A DNA stretch of 42,616 bases from Candidatus Peregrinibacteria bacterium Greene0416_19 (GCA_007375735.1 VMEW01000015.1:1-42616); one strand, 5' to 3'; shown: positions 16,305-28,427, counted from the first letter of the stretch. Notes: generated by a model from the letters alone, not told the origin. Program-made: numbers and translations.

Positions 16305-17657
16305 ATGGACGCGGGCCTCCTCCACCGGGTCGACGAGTTCCTCCGTACCCGGAGCGACCGCGCGCTGAGAGCGCTGCTGCTGACGCAGGATGCCCGGGAG
16401 ATTGCCGACGTCATCGATGCTCTGGAATACGGGAAGCGGAAGGTGTTCGCGTTGCTCCCGCCGGAGACGCAGGCGGACATCGTCATGCTGCTTTCGGAGG
16501 GGAGCCGGGAATCCGTCATCACGCGCCTGCCGGACGACATCATCGCGCGGTTGCTCTACTTTCTGGATGAAGACGACGCCACCGACATCCTGCAGGAGCT
16601 GCCTCCGCGCCGGCACGCGCACGTTCTACAGGGACTCAAGGAGGACCGGCGGAAACGCATCGAGAAGCTCCTCACGTTCGACCCGGAGACCGCAGGCGGG
16701 CTCATGGATCTGCACTTCATCGAAGTCGATCCGCGGACATCCGTGTCGGCCGTCATCACGCACGTGCAGGAATATGCCAAGAGGCACAAGCAGGTGCCGG
16801 TCGTGTTCGCGCGGGATGCGCAGGGGATCAAGTGGATCTCGGCGCGCACGCTCGTCTCCTCCAGGGCGCAGGTGGAGGCGGGCGCGCTCAGCAAACCCAT
16901 CCCGTCACTGGCGTCCTCGACCGATCGTGAGCACGTGCTCGACACCATGAACAGGGGGGTGAGCGACGTCGCTTGCGTCGTGGACGAGCATCAGAAAGTC
17001 CTCGGGGTCATCCATTTGAACGATCTGCTCCGCGTGGCGGAGGCGGAGGCGAGCGAGGACGTGTACCGCATGGGCGCGGTCGGGCTCCTGGACAGCAGCT
17101 ACTTGGAGAGCCGCTTTTCCACCATCTGGCGCAAGCGCGTGGGGTGGCTGCTCGTGCTCTTCGTCGCGGAGCTCTTCACCTTCACCGCGCTCGCGCGGTT
17201 CGAAGCGTCCATCGCCGCGGTGACGGTGCTGGCGCTCTTCGTCCCGCTCTGCATCTCCGCCGGCGGCAATAGCGGCTCCCAGGCAGCCACCCTCATCACC
17301 CGCGCCATGGCGTTGGGGCACGTGACCCCGCGTGACTGGTGGCGCGTGCTGCAGCGGGAGCTCCTGATGGGTCTCGCACTCGGTCTCGCGCTCGGCCTCG
17401 TCGGGTACGTCCGCGCCCTCCTGACGCCGCAGAATGTGCTGGGAGACGCGGACCGGTGGATGCTCGGGCTCGTGATCGGGCAGTCCGTCGCCATCATCTG
17501 CCTGTGGGGCACGCTCGTCGGGGCCATGCTGCCGCTCGCGTTCCGCAAGTTCGGCGTTGATCCGGGGTACGCCAGCAGCCCATTCGTCGCCACGTTTGTG
17601 GATGTGACGGGGATCGTCATCTACTTCACCATCGCGAATGCGGTGATCCTCGGGTAG
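16305..17657 (+). CDS. mgtE: MgtE-type magnesium transporter
   Basis: 450 aa, the usual MgtE size. Residues 1-130 form the N-terminal superhelical domain (TQDAREIADVIDALE, LLPPETQADIV, FLDEDDATDILQELPP). A CBS-domain pair (about 131-250) follows, starting ETAGGLMDLHFIEVDP, then five membrane segments from about 275. Signature stretches CISAGGNSGSQAATLITRAM and PGYASSPFVATFVDVTGI line the pore in known MgtE; the Asp in the last motif is the conserved ion-binding residue. The N and CBS domains sense cytoplasmic Mg2+ and close the channel. The gene stands alone between the tRNA and convergent ligA. No riboswitch was recognised in the 190 bp upstream. Confidence 0.95.
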   Translation: MDAGLLHRVDEFLRTRSDRALRALLLTQDAREIADVIDALEYGKRKVFALLPPETQADIVMLLSEGSRESVITRLPDDIIARLLYFLDEDDATDILQELPPRRHAHVLQGLKEDRRKRIEKLLTFDPETAGGLMDLHFIEVDPRTSVSAVITHVQEYAKRHKQVPVVFARDAQGIKWISARTLVSSRAQVEAGALSKPIPSLASSTDREHVLDTMNRGVSDVACVVDEHQKVLGVIHLNDLLRVAEAEASEDVYRMGAVGLLDSSYLESRFSTIWRKRVGWLLVLFVAELFTFTALARFEASIAAVTVLALFVPLCISAGGNSGSQAATLITRAMALGHVTPRDWWRVLQRELLMGLALGLALGLVGYVRALLTPQNVLGDADRWMLGLVIGQSVAIICLWGTLVGAMLPLAFRKFGVDPGYASSPFVATFVDVTGIVIYFTIANAVILG

Positions 17658-17738
17658 CGTTGACGCTTGGAATTCGACGCGCGTCGCAGTCCCCGAAGCC
17701 GGAGCCGGCATCCGTCGGGTGCGACGGTAGACCCGCTG

Positions 17739-20217
<2,479 letters not shown>

Positions 20218-20997
20218 AGCCACAGCCGCCGCCTCCGCCCTGTTCAGCGTGTCATCCGGACGGAACGTTCCCACAGCGGTCCCGTCCTTCGTGTCGCCGG
20301 TCACGATCCCCAGGTACGCCGCCGCAGCGATGTCGGTTTCGTAGGCGTGTCCCGCGGTGTCCGTGAACGGAGCGGCGTAGGATGGAAGCTGCCGCTGGAA
20401 CACGTCGGTCAGGATGGCGACGGCTTCGGCCCGGGTGGCCGGGCGGTCCGGATCGGGCAGGGTGAGCGCCACCCGCACCTGCCATGCCTCCGCGCAAGCG
20501 AAATCGGTTTTGGCCCAATGCGTCGCTGCTCTGTTGTTTTTGAGCGTATCCGGACAAGGTTCGGTGATGATCCCGGTTGTGTACCAGGCGTTGTAGGCGA
20601 TCCGCAGCATCTCCGCCACCGTCACCCGGTCCCCCGGGCGGAAGGTGCCCCGCAGCGCCCCGGTCTTCGCGTCCCGGTCCCCATGAATGAGCCCCTGCTT
20701 CGCAGCAGCGTTCACCGCCGCCGCGTACCATGCGTTCTGATCCACGTCGCGGAACACGGGGCCGGATCCGCGATCGAGCGTCTCGATGAGGTTCTGAACG
20801 GTCGTATCCCCGGCCGTCGATGCGCGTCCGCCTGTCACCCGTTCCTCCAGCGTATCGATCTCCTCGAAGAACGCTTGAGACGGCAGCGCCGTCAGCAGCA
20901 ACCCGAGCGCGCAGAGGGCGAGGATGAATCGGTGCATCGGCCGGTATCGTAGCTCCCCCGCCACCGACGACCACTCGCCCGAGTTCCTCCGCTGTGC

Positions 20998-21003
20998 TAT
21001 AAT
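20998..21003 (+). promoter_or_regulatory. -10 box of the 21045-25109 operon
   Basis: TATAAT at 20998-21003, 41 nt before ATG 21045. On the opposite strand the same AT-rich stretch offers TATTAT for the divergent SLH gene, so the two divergent transcripts may share this region. Confidence 0.45.
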
Positions 21004-21044
21004 AATAAGGTAACGACACACACATCCCTTCCCTTTTTCCCGCG

Positions 21045-22397
21045 ATGCCCCCTGCGCGGCACCACCACTCCCTTATGGTTCTGGCGGCGGCCGTTGCCGG
21101 TATGGTTGCCGGGACGGTGGCCGTATCGGTGCTGCGGGGAGTGATGTTGACGGCACAAATTCTTTCCGATTCCCAGGCCGGGGCGACCGTCATGCAGGAT
21201 CAGCTTCAGATCATCAGCATCCCCGAGGATGGCACGCTGTTCCCCTCCGATTGGTCGATTGGAAGCGCCGCCTCGTCCGACGCGGGAGCGGCCGCGCCGG
21301 ATCCGATTCTTCCGGTGGGCGCGCAGACGGACGCTCCGCTGCCGTCCATCGAGCAATTTCTCTCCTCCGCCGTTGGCGGGGATCCTTTTATCGTGGACCC
21401 CGCTTCCGTCGATTCTTCTGCGGAGTCCTTCACGCTCCCCACTGACCGCGGTTCCATGCAGGTCAAGAGACCGGTGCAGGCAGCGATTCCCGTGCAGAGC
21501 CGGCCGCCCGGCCCGGTCGATCCGGTCACGGTCCCGCCCACTCCATCGTCAACGGTGGGAGTGGCGCCCACCTGTATCGGTCATGACGGCATCACGATCG
21601 CGCGTCCCGCTGATCCGTTCCGGCAGTGCAGCGTGGAGCTCACCCGCGCGCTGTTCCTGCAGGAAACCGGCGGTCATGTCATTGCCACGGACGGGTCCTC
21701 CGTTATCCTGGAACAGCAGTCAACGGACGATCAGGTGATCGAGCGCGCCCGCGGCGCCGTCGCGGATGTGCTCCGCGGTGTCGGCCTCCTCCTCTCCCGC
21801 ACCGATAGCGCCGATGTGCGGACACAGCTGAACGCCGTGATCGTCACCATCAGTGCGTTCCTGGAACAGCGGTATCCGACGAAGGAGGAGATCGCCGAAG
21901 CCGTCGGCAGGATCCGTCTCCAATTGCAGCAGGCCGCGGCCCCGTCTCACGCCGCCGCGCCGGCTGTGACGACTGCATCGTTGCAGGCGGTGAGCCGGCT
22001 GGTGCGCTCCCTCACCGCCGCCGTCAACGCCGGCATCCGGGCGCAGGTGGACGGCAAGGTGACGGTCTTCGACGCCGACAAGGCACGCAGTGCGCTCGTG
22101 CGAGTCCAGGACCTGTGGGGCACCGCCCAGGGGGAATGCGTCGACTCGAACGCAGAGCGCTGCCAGACGGCGCAGCGCGATGTCTTCGCCGCGATGCGCG
22201 CTCTGCGCGCTGCCTTGGCGACGGCGGAGGACAACGCGGCAGTCATGACCGTGATGCAGCAGGCGTTCCGGCAGGAGGCGGGGGCGGAGTCGGAGGGGGG
22301 TGTGTCTGTGGAAGCACCCGTCGCACCGTCTCCCCCTCATCGCGTTCCCGTCTACGACTTCCCCTCCGCCGCGCGTCCGAACACTCCTCTGCAGTAG
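21045..22397 (+). CDS. Exported or membrane-anchored protein, unknown function
   Basis: 450 aa. The N-terminal hydrophobic segment SLMVLAAAVAGMVAGTVAV (about residues 9-28) is a signal peptide or anchor. A Pro/Ser/Ala-rich low-complexity region runs to about 180. A helical Ala-rich part follows (about 195-420) with four widely spaced Cys (CIGHDG, RQCSVEL, ECVDSN, ERCQTA), plausible disulphides outside the cell. I recognise no family. It lies 15 bp before the 898-aa exported protein on the same strand, so the two probably form an operon and may act together at the cell surface. Confidence 0.75.
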   Translation: MPPARHHHSLMVLAAAVAGMVAGTVAVSVLRGVMLTAQILSDSQAGATVMQDQLQIISIPEDGTLFPSDWSIGSAASSDAGAAAPDPILPVGAQTDAPLPSIEQFLSSAVGGDPFIVDPASVDSSAESFTLPTDRGSMQVKRPVQAAIPVQSRPPGPVDPVTVPPTPSSTVGVAPTCIGHDGITIARPADPFRQCSVELTRALFLQETGGHVIATDGSSVILEQQSTDDQVIERARGAVADVLRGVGLLLSRTDSADVRTQLNAVIVTISAFLEQRYPTKEEIAEAVGRIRLQLQQAAAPSHAAAPAVTTASLQAVSRLVRSLTAAVNAGIRAQVDGKVTVFDADKARSALVRVQDLWGTAQGECVDSNAERCQTAQRDVFAAMRALRAALATAEDNAAVMTVMQQAFRQEAGAESEGGVSVEAPVAPSPPHRVPVYDFPSAARPNTPLQ

Positions 22398-22412
22398 TTT
22401 CCCTCTTTCTTT

Positions 22413-25109
22413 ATGAAGCAGACGCATACGACCCATCTCCGGACCTGGCTGGTTCCCGCGCTCGCGTTCACCGGGATGTTCCTGGTCGGCGTCACGCTGT
22501 TCTCCCGCTCATCCGATGGAACGCTGGTGCTGACGGGCAAATCCACCGCAGAAAGAAAGCAGGTGCCGACGGACTGCACGAGCACCGGATGGCCGAATGT
22601 GAACGAGTGGATCGATTTCTGCTACGCCTTTCGCGGCGGAGCGGGCGGTACCACGAACAGCGGCTTTACCTGTCAGGAATATTGCAATTGCCCGGGCGCA
22701 ACCAATCCAAGGTGCACTCCGAGCCCGGGCGGCACCGGCGCCGGTACCTCCACCCCTCCGGACCGCTGCTCGAATGCCCAAGATCCGTTCTGTTGCAGGA
22801 ACCCCTATGCCCGCGAATGTCGCTGCAAGCCATTCATCGGGAGAACATGTGAATTGAGCAAGTGCATGGGAGCTAGTGACGCGTGGTACCGGGAATGCAA
22901 TCGGGTGGCATCTTGCATTTACTATTACGATCCTGGCTCGACAGCTGCACAGTGCTGCGAAGCGTATCCCGTTGGTTCGAAAGAAAATTTCTGCTGCAAT
23001 AATCCCGCTAATACTCAGTGCAAGCCAAAGTCCGATCCCAAGAAGCAGTGTATGGATCGGGCGACGTCCGATGGCGTGCTTGCAAAGAACCCGGCGCTCG
23101 CAGCTTGCTATAAGGCTTACTGTGCCAACGTCACCGAGTGGCCGAGTGCCGGATATCAGGAACATAAGGAGAAGTGTCGTGTGGATGATGAGAAAGACCG
23201 TTGTAACAAGCGGGTGGACAGCGATAGCGGCAATTCAACCCCTGAACTGAAGAAGTGCATGCATGACTACTGTAATAACGGAGGAAGCATGATTGGATAT
23301 TTTGCAGCGCAGAATAACTGCAAGAGGCCCCCGCCCCCCGATCCCTGCAAGCAATTCGCCACCAATTTCAGCGGAAATCCGCAGCAACAGGCTTGTGCTC
23401 TTGATGTCTGTAACAGGAACGGAGCCGACGATCCCGATTTGCACAGGAAGGCAATGAACAGGTGCGTTGAACGCTCGTTCGGCGGTGGCGGCGGTGATCC
23501 GCTCGGCGGCGGTTTCGGCTGGCCCAACGGCGGCGGTATCGGAGGGAACATCCAAGGTGGGATCGGTGGAGGCATTGGGGGCGTCATCGGAGGGGGCATC
23601 AGTGGAGGTTTCAATGGCGGCATGAACGGCGGATTCTCCGGAAATAACGGGGGATTTGGCGGCATCCCCGGCGGCGGTGGCGGGACTGTGGGTGGCAGCG
23701 GAGGGCAGGGTGGGCAGGGCGGCCAGGGCGGCACGACCGGAGGCGGATCGCAGGGTGGTGCCGGTGGTACGTCGGGCGGCCAGAGCGGCGGCCAGCAGGG
23801 GGGTGATTCGGGAGGGGACGTCGGCGGATCCGGTGGAGATCAAGGTGGCGGCGATCAGGGCGGCGGTCAGGGGGGGGACTCAGGCGGAGATGAAGGCGGC
23901 GCCTCGGGCGGAGGCGATGGCGGAGAGTCTGCTGGTGATCAAGGAGGAGATGCCGGCGGCTCGGGTGGCGGACAGAGCAGCGGCGCCAGCTCCGGTGGAG
24001 CCTCGAGCGGCGGTCAATCCTCCGGTGGCGGCGGCGGGCTCTGGCTCAATCCGGGTATCACGGGCGGTGGAGGCGAGATCGGCGGACGGGGTCGCGGAGC
24101 GACTATCGGCGGAGGCGGACTCGGCCGCGGCGCAGCCATCGGCGGAGACGGGGAGCAGGGTGGCGATCCCGGATCGATGACGATGATGCTGCAGGGGCCG
24201 GCACCCTTCGACGAGTTCCTCGGGCCGCTTCTCCTGGAGGAGAGCGGGATCGCGATGGATGTGCCGCAGTACAGGAGTTGGTCGCAGCCGTTCTACAGTG
24301 AAGATATGTGGGCTGGCGCCGCTCAGGGTGATGATCCGGCTGGCGACGATCCGCTCCACGCAGCGCCATCCGCTCCGCTCGGCGGGGCGCGGATCGACAT
24401 GCCGGATCCTCTGGCACTGCCGACGGCCCCCGCGGCCGGCGCCGACGATCCGCTCCACGGTAATTTTTTCGCGCCTGCCGGTGAGGCGGGGCAAGCGCCG
24501 GACGGTTGGGCCGAGTTGCGCTCCGCGTTCGACGGGCAGAAAATCCCCGCCGATCTGTCGACCCTCCTGCAGGAACTGGAGCGCGACAGCGAGCCGCCGT
24601 CTGGCGATCTGCCCCTCTGGATGCAGGGTCAGCCGGAGTCCGGGCTCACGGAGACTTCCCCCGTTGCGGCGGCTCCGGCGGATAGAACCCCTTCCCTATT
24701 CATTCCAGATGTCCCCGGCCCTGCCCCGAACCTCTCGTCGACAGTGGTTGCCGCTCCATCCGCACTGCCGCGGGTCTCCGTGCCTCGTGCCGCCGCGCCC
24801 CTTCCTGCTCCAGCGACAGGCGGCGCGACGGGTGCCGCCTCCCCGCTCAGCGGGGCGTCCGCTTCCCCGGCCGGTGCCGAGGGTGCGGTCCAGGCGGCCA
24901 CCCGTCGCTCCGTCCAGAGCCTCCGGAGCCTGCACGCGACGGCCGTTTCTCCCGAGCAGAAGCGCGTCGCGGATGCCATGACGCAGAAGTTTTTGAAAAT
25001 TGCGGGGAACGTGATCCGAGGGACCGTCACCGCGGAGGAAGCGACGCGCCAACTCAACGCCGTGGAGCGTGATGCAGGAAAGGTGTTGAAGACCATGCCG
25101 CCGCGGTAG
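22413..25109 (+). CDS. Large exported protein, Cys-rich then Gly-rich, unknown function
   Basis: 898 aa. Residues about 10-31 (WLVPALAFTGMFLVGVTLF) form a signal or anchor. Residues about 54-350 hold some 40 Cys in short spacings (CQEYCNCPG, CSNAQDPFCCRNPYARECRC, CCEAYP, FCCNNP), suggesting a heavily disulphide-bonded region. Residues about 355-590 are Gly-rich (GGIGGGIGGVIGGGISGG, later GGQGGQGG and SGGDQGGGDQGGG). The C-terminal third is Pro/Ala-rich and ends in a helical segment with TRRSVQSLRSLHATA. Cys-rich plus Gly-rich order recalls structural or adhesive surface proteins, but no homologue is recognised. It is second in a two-gene operon. Confidence 0.78.
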   Translation: MKQTHTTHLRTWLVPALAFTGMFLVGVTLFSRSSDGTLVLTGKSTAERKQVPTDCTSTGWPNVNEWIDFCYAFRGGAGGTTNSGFTCQEYCNCPGATNPRCTPSPGGTGAGTSTPPDRCSNAQDPFCCRNPYARECRCKPFIGRTCELSKCMGASDAWYRECNRVASCIYYYDPGSTAAQCCEAYPVGSKENFCCNNPANTQCKPKSDPKKQCMDRATSDGVLAKNPALAACYKAYCANVTEWPSAGYQEHKEKCRVDDEKDRCNKRVDSDSGNSTPELKKCMHDYCNNGGSMIGYFAAQNNCKRPPPPDPCKQFATNFSGNPQQQACALDVCNRNGADDPDLHRKAMNRCVERSFGGGGGDPLGGGFGWPNGGGIGGNIQGGIGGGIGGVIGGGISGGFNGGMNGGFSGNNGGFGGIPGGGGGTVGGSGGQGGQGGQGGTTGGGSQGGAGGTSGGQSGGQQGGDSGGDVGGSGGDQGGGDQGGGQGGDSGGDEGGASGGGDGGESAGDQGGDAGGSGGGQSSGASSGGASSGGQSSGGGGGLWLNPGITGGGGEIGGRGRGATIGGGGLGRGAAIGGDGEQGGDPGSMTMMLQGPAPFDEFLGPLLLEESGIAMDVPQYRSWSQPFYSEDMWAGAAQGDDPAGDDPLHAAPSAPLGGARIDMPDPLALPTAPAAGADDPLHGNFFAPAGEAGQAPDGWAELRSAFDGQKIPADLSTLLQELERDSEPPSGDLPLWMQGQPESGLTETSPVAAAPADRTPSLFIPDVPGPAPNLSSTVVAAPSALPRVSVPRAAAPLPAPATGGATGAASPLSGASASPAGAEGAVQAATRRSVQSLRSLHATAVSPEQKRVADAMTQKFLKIAGNVIRGTVTAEEATRQLNAVERDAGKVLKTMPPR

Positions 25110-25189
25110 GACAGCGGGAGGCGGACCCGTTCGAAAAGCTCAGGGCAGGCAGAGGCAATTCCTCCATCCTACCATGCTAGACTTCCAAT

Positions 25190-25681
25190 GTGGGTTCCCG
25201 GCATATCGCAGGCAACATCATCATCGCTTGCTACGGGGTGATCACTCTCACCGCTTTCATCTACACACTCACCCGCATCCGGTTGCTGCCTGCTTCCGTC
25301 TGGCCGCTCGTGGACCACAGTTACAGCATGATGGCGCCCTACCAGGGGGACGATGAGTGGAATGCCGATCTGCTCGCAGAAGGCTTGCGTTCAGATGGAC
25401 GGTGGGAGTCTATCAACCTGGGCCCGTACTTCCCGCAGGGCCGTGGCGAGGCCAACGTACGCGCATTCCTGAAGGGATTCTGGCGGCGGGAGAAAGGCCG
25501 GTGGTTCGCCAGGTACAGCGAACTCGCCAGGCAGCTCCTTCTCCATGAGCGCGGGCGGGGAAGATCCATCGTCTCCGTGCGCCTCACGCTCGAGCGCTGG
25601 CCGCGCGCGCCGGAGAGCTTCGGTCACCTGCGGGCGGGACCGCTGGTGCTTCGGCATGTGCTGGCGGAAGTATCTTTGTGA
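25190..25681 (+). CDS. Small membrane-anchored protein, unknown function
   Basis: 163 aa from GTG 25190. One N-terminal membrane helix (IIIACYGVITLTAFIYTL), then a soluble part with DHSYSMMAPYQGDDEWNADL, ARYSELARQLLLHERGRG and SVRLTLERWPRAPESF. A TAGACT box (25178-25183) ends 6 nt before the GTG, the same hexamer as before purB, implying a leaderless mRNA. The gene precedes the HTTM-type gene, separated only by a degenerate REPIN, so the two may originally have formed one unit. Function unknown. Confidence 0.65.
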   Translation: MGSRHIAGNIIIACYGVITLTAFIYTLTRIRLLPASVWPLVDHSYSMMAPYQGDDEWNADLLAEGLRSDGRWESINLGPYFPQGRGEANVRAFLKGFWRREKGRWFARYSELARQLLLHERGRGRSIVSVRLTLERWPRAPESFGHLRAGPLVLRHVLAEVSL

Positions 25682-25733
25682 GAGAACGCGAAACTCGAAA
25701 GCGCGAGGGCAGGCACCATCCTTACCATTCACA

Positions 25734-25826
25734 CCCGCACCCCGGAGGGGGTGCTGCTGTGCATGGACGTATTTGATCATCGAATATTGATTTCCGCTAC
25801 AGCAGCACGGCTCCGCCGTGCGGGCG
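25734..25826. repeat. Degenerate REPIN (copy 2)
   Basis: The right arm AGCAGCACGGCTCCGCCGTG (from 25801) is intact. The left arm is changed to GCACCCCGGAGGGGGTGCTG, and the AT-rich loop still holds TTGATCATCGAATATTGAT-like sequence. It lies between the small membrane protein gene and the HTTM gene. Confidence 0.65.
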
Positions 25827-25907
25827 TTTTGGGGTGGTGGGGACGCCTGTACCTGGATGACCATCGTTCATCTTGCCATTCCTTCCACCGTTTCTCATCA
25901 TTGCCCC

Positions 25908-26912
25908 ATGAAACAGATCGTTGTATCCCACTGGAATCACTTCTGGTTCCGGCAGGTCCCTCCCCACGCCCTCGCGCTGGCGCGGATAGGGTTCGGGTTC
26001 TTTCTGCTGCTGTACTTCAGCCTCCAGTTTCCGACTGTCGCCATGCGGTACTCGAGTGCCGGCATCATTCTTCCGCTGTTCCGTCCCACGACACCGCTGA
26101 CAGTCATCCTCACGCCCCCGCCGCCGCCGATCGCACTACTCGTCTTCCTCGTCCTCCTCGTCTTCCTCCTCCTCTTCACCCTCGGCTGGCACATGCGTAT
26201 CGTCGGCACGGTCGCAGTCATTCTCTATCTCTACTACTGGTTCCTCTCGCTGCATCTCTTCGACACGTCCTTCGACCGGATCTTCCTCCTCGCACTCGCG
26301 GTGCTTACCTTCAGCGGCGCGGATCGTGTTCTTTCCGTGCGGTCGTATCTTGAAGGATACCGAGGAGTCCGAGGAAACCGACGATACCGAGGAATAGTTT
26401 TCAATCCTCGGACTCGTCGGACTCTTCAGTATCGCCCGCCCGGGCGCGGTCGGACGGGTCGGATTCCTCCGCTCGTCAGCGTCTTTCCGCAACGCCTCCT
26501 CGCCATCCAGCTCACCGTCACGTACCTGGGCGTCGGACTGCAGAAGCTGGTCTTGCCGGGGTGGGACGGAGGGGAGGTGTTGACGGTCGGCTTTGCCGGA
26601 CGATGGGCCACGCCTCTTGCCCGTTGGCTCCTGCTAGAGAACATTCCTCTGTCGGCGTACGATCTGCTTATCTTCCTCATCATCGCGCTCGAACTCACGC
26701 TGCCATTCGGCCTGTGGAGCCGGCGGATGCAACGGTGGTTCTTCGCGCTCGGATTCCTCTTTCACCTCGGCATTGCGCTCCTTCTTGGGATTTGGTGGTT
26801 CCTCGCGCTGCCGGTTCTCTACATTCTGTTCGTTGATCCGGAAGAGGTGAAGAGCGGGTTATCCGTCCTCATATCCTTCTTTGTCAATTGCAATCGTTTC
26901 CGCATGCGGTAA
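25908..26912 (+). CDS. HTTM-type membrane protein (vitamin K-dependent gamma-carboxylase-like membrane domain)
   Basis: 334 aa from ATG 25908; the open frame begins 30 residues earlier in repeat sequence. About eight membrane helices, starting with ALALARIGFGFFLLLYFS. The C-terminal pattern (WFFALGFLFHLGIALLLGI followed by LPVLYILFVDPEEV) fits the HTTM domain, a bacterial family related to the membrane part of gamma-glutamyl carboxylase. Without the lumenal carboxylase domain the activity is unknown. A cytoplasmic or external loop (about residues 145-185) is encoded by a long imperfect hairpin and reads Arg/Gly-rich, so it may be a repeat insertion within the gene. Confidence 0.75.
   Translation: MKQIVVSHWNHFWFRQVPPHALALARIGFGFFLLLYFSLQFPTVAMRYSSAGIILPLFRPTTPLTVILTPPPPPIALLVFLVLLVFLLLFTLGWHMRIVGTVAVILYLYYWFLSLHLFDTSFDRIFLLALAVLTFSGADRVLSVRSYLEGYRGVRGNRRYRGIVFNPRTRRTLQYRPPGRGRTGRIPPLVSVFPQRLLAIQLTVTYLGVGLQKLVLPGWDGGEVLTVGFAGRWATPLARWLLLENIPLSAYDLLIFLIIALELTLPFGLWSRRMQRWFFALGFLFHLGIALLLGIWWFLALPVLYILFVDPEEVKSGLSVLISFFVNCNRFRMR
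26357..26434. repeat. Long imperfect inverted repeat inside the HTTM gene
   Basis: The left arm GATACCGAGGAGTCCGAGGA is mirrored by TCCTCGGACTCGTCGGACTC followed by TTCAGTATC, around a short loop TAGTTTTCAA. Both arms have a 3-nt rhythm of CGA/GGA/GTC triplets. It stays in frame and adds an Arg/Gly-rich loop. It resembles the hairpin at 28475-28575 in style though not in sequence. Confidence 0.6.
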
Positions 26913-26923
26913 CAGTCGGCCAC

Positions 26924-27172
26924 ATGCCCATCTCCCATCACTTGCTGGATCAGATACAGAAAATCGACCAGCAGATCATCAACCTCCTCGAGCAGCGCGT
27001 GAAGTATTGTCAGGAGGCGGCAGAAGAGGATGAGCGGGCGCTGTCGCCGGAATACTTGATGGAATTTATGGAGGAGTGGAACGCCGCCGCCGAGGAAAAA
27101 GGCTGGAACATCGGGATCATGAACCGGATCGGGAAGGGGGTGAATGAGTTGTGCCGGAGTGCGGGGGAGTAG
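26924..27172 (+). CDS. Small helical protein, chorismate-mutase-like N-terminal helix
   Basis: 82 aa from ATG 26924; the upstream frame overlaps the end of the HTTM gene. It begins MPISHHLLDQIQKIDQQI and continues LLEQRVKYCQEAAEEDERAL, matching the first helix pattern of AroQ-type chorismate mutases (L..I..ID..I..LL..R). The rest (EFMEEWNAAAEEKGWNIGIM) does not show the usual catalytic Lys and Glu/Gln positions, so enzymatic activity is doubtful. No shikimate-pathway gene is nearby. It may be a small stand-alone helical protein using the same fold. Confidence 0.55.
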   Translation: MPISHHLLDQIQKIDQQIINLLEQRVKYCQEAAEEDERALSPEYLMEFMEEWNAAAEEKGWNIGIMNRIGKGVNELCRSAGE

Positions 27173-27233
27173 ACCTCACCTCCCGGCCCCCTCTCCCCCT
27201 CACTGTCGTCGGGAAAGGGGAGGTTTGTAGGTG

Positions 27234-27313
27234 AATGCCGCACGGCGGAACCGTGCTGCTGATTGCAATAATCAACAATTGATCGTAGCAGCACGGTTCC
27301 GCCGTGCGGCATT
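27234..27313. repeat. REPIN (copy 3)
   Basis: Perfect arms AATGCCGCACGGCGGAACCG plus TGCTGCT around the loop GATTGCAATAATCAACAATT plus GATCGT; the loop is the reverse complement of the copy-1 loop with few changes, so the element is inverted relative to copy 1. C-rich flanks (CCTCACCTCCC left, GGTGGGGGTGAGG right) again form outer inverted arms. It lies between the convergent small helical gene and pilT. Confidence 0.82.
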
Positions 27314-27392
27314 GAAAGATTGAACCCGCCCTCTCCCAGGCAGCAGGCCAAGAGGATGAGGCCAAAGTGGTGGGGGTGAGGCGGGAGCGAGG

Positions 27393-28427
27393 TCACACCG
27401 CCAGCATCACCGCCTCGAACGTCTCCTTCGTGATCTGCTCCTCCTTCAGCAGCTTCTTTAAGGCCTTCTCGAATGTCATCATCCCCACATCCTCGTTTGT
27501 CTGCAGCACGCTCTTGAGCTCCTGCGCGCGCGCGTCGCGGATGATGTTGGCGACGGCCGGCGTATTCACCAGCACTTCGCGCACGGCCACGCGACCGTCG
27601 TTGGTCTTCGGAATGAGTTTTTGAGCCACCACCGCTTTCAACGACATGCTCAGCTGCGCGCGCACCTGGTTCTGCTGGTGTGGCGGGAACACGTCGATGA
27701 TGCGGTCGACCGTCTGAATGGCGTTCGGCGTGTGGAGGGTCGCGAAGATCAGGTGGCCCGTCTCCGCCAGGGTCAGGGCCGCGGCGATCGTCTCCGGGTC
27801 GCGCATCTCCCCCACCATCACCACGTTCGGGTCCTGCCGCAGCACGTGCTTGAGTCCCTCGGCGAAGGACAGGAAGTCCTGTCCGTACTGCCGCTGGCGC
27901 ACGATGCCCTGCGGGATGGGGAACACGTACTCGATCGGGTCTTCCAGCGTGATCAGGTTGATGGGCCGGTCGAGCTGGATGGCATGGATGAGCGACGCGA
28001 GCGAGGTCGACTTCCCCGAACCGGTCGGTCCCGTGAAGAGCACGAGTCCGTCGCGCAGCGGGCAGATGAACCGCGCGAGGTCGCTGAGACCCAGATCCTC
28101 GAGCGTGGGGATCTCCGTCGAAATCAGGCGGGCCACGAGTGTGGGGTTGCCACGCTCGTAGGCGCAGTTGACGCGCAGGCGCGTACCGTCCTTCAGGGCG
28201 TAACTCACATCCATCTCGCGCTCCTTCTCGAACCGCTTCCATGTCACGTCGCCGAGCACGATCTCGACGATCTGCTTCGCCTGGTTCTCCGTCACCAGCT
28301 GCTCCGTCTGCGGCGTCAGCGTTCCATGAATCCTGAACAGCACCGGCGCTCCCACCGCGATGTGCACGTCGGAGGCGCCCAGCTCCCTGGCCTTGCTGAA
28401 GAGCGCTTCGATGGGGTTGGTGGGCAT
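27393..28427 (-). CDS. pilT: PilT-type twitching motility / retraction ATPase
   Basis: 344 aa. It powers retraction of type IV pili. N-terminal PAS-like domain (ASDVHIAVGAPVLFRIHG), Walker A FTGPTGSGKST (131-141), Asp box ITLEDPIEYV, Walker B NVVMVGEMRDPET, His box GHLIFATLHTPNA, and a C-terminal AVANIIRDAR corresponding to the AIRNLIRE motif of PilT. Length is typical. ATG 28427 is chosen because PilT proteins start here and a perfect TATAAT ends 7 nt upstream; the open frame continues into hairpin sequence. No pilin gene is in the window, so the pilus genes must be elsewhere. Confidence 0.95.
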   Translation of the reverse strand: MPTNPIEALFSKARELGASDVHIAVGAPVLFRIHGTLTPQTEQLVTENQAKQIVEIVLGDVTWKRFEKEREMDVSYALKDGTRLRVNCAYERGNPTLVARLISTEIPTLEDLGLSDLARFICPLRDGLVLFTGPTGSGKSTSLASLIHAIQLDRPINLITLEDPIEYVFPIPQGIVRQRQYGQDFLSFAEGLKHVLRQDPNVVMVGEMRDPETIAAALTLAETGHLIFATLHTPNAIQTVDRIIDVFPPHQQNQVRAQLSMSLKAVVAQKLIPKTNDGRVAVREVLVNTPAVANIIRDARAQELKSVLQTNEDVGMMTFEKALKKLLKEEQITKETFEAVMLAV

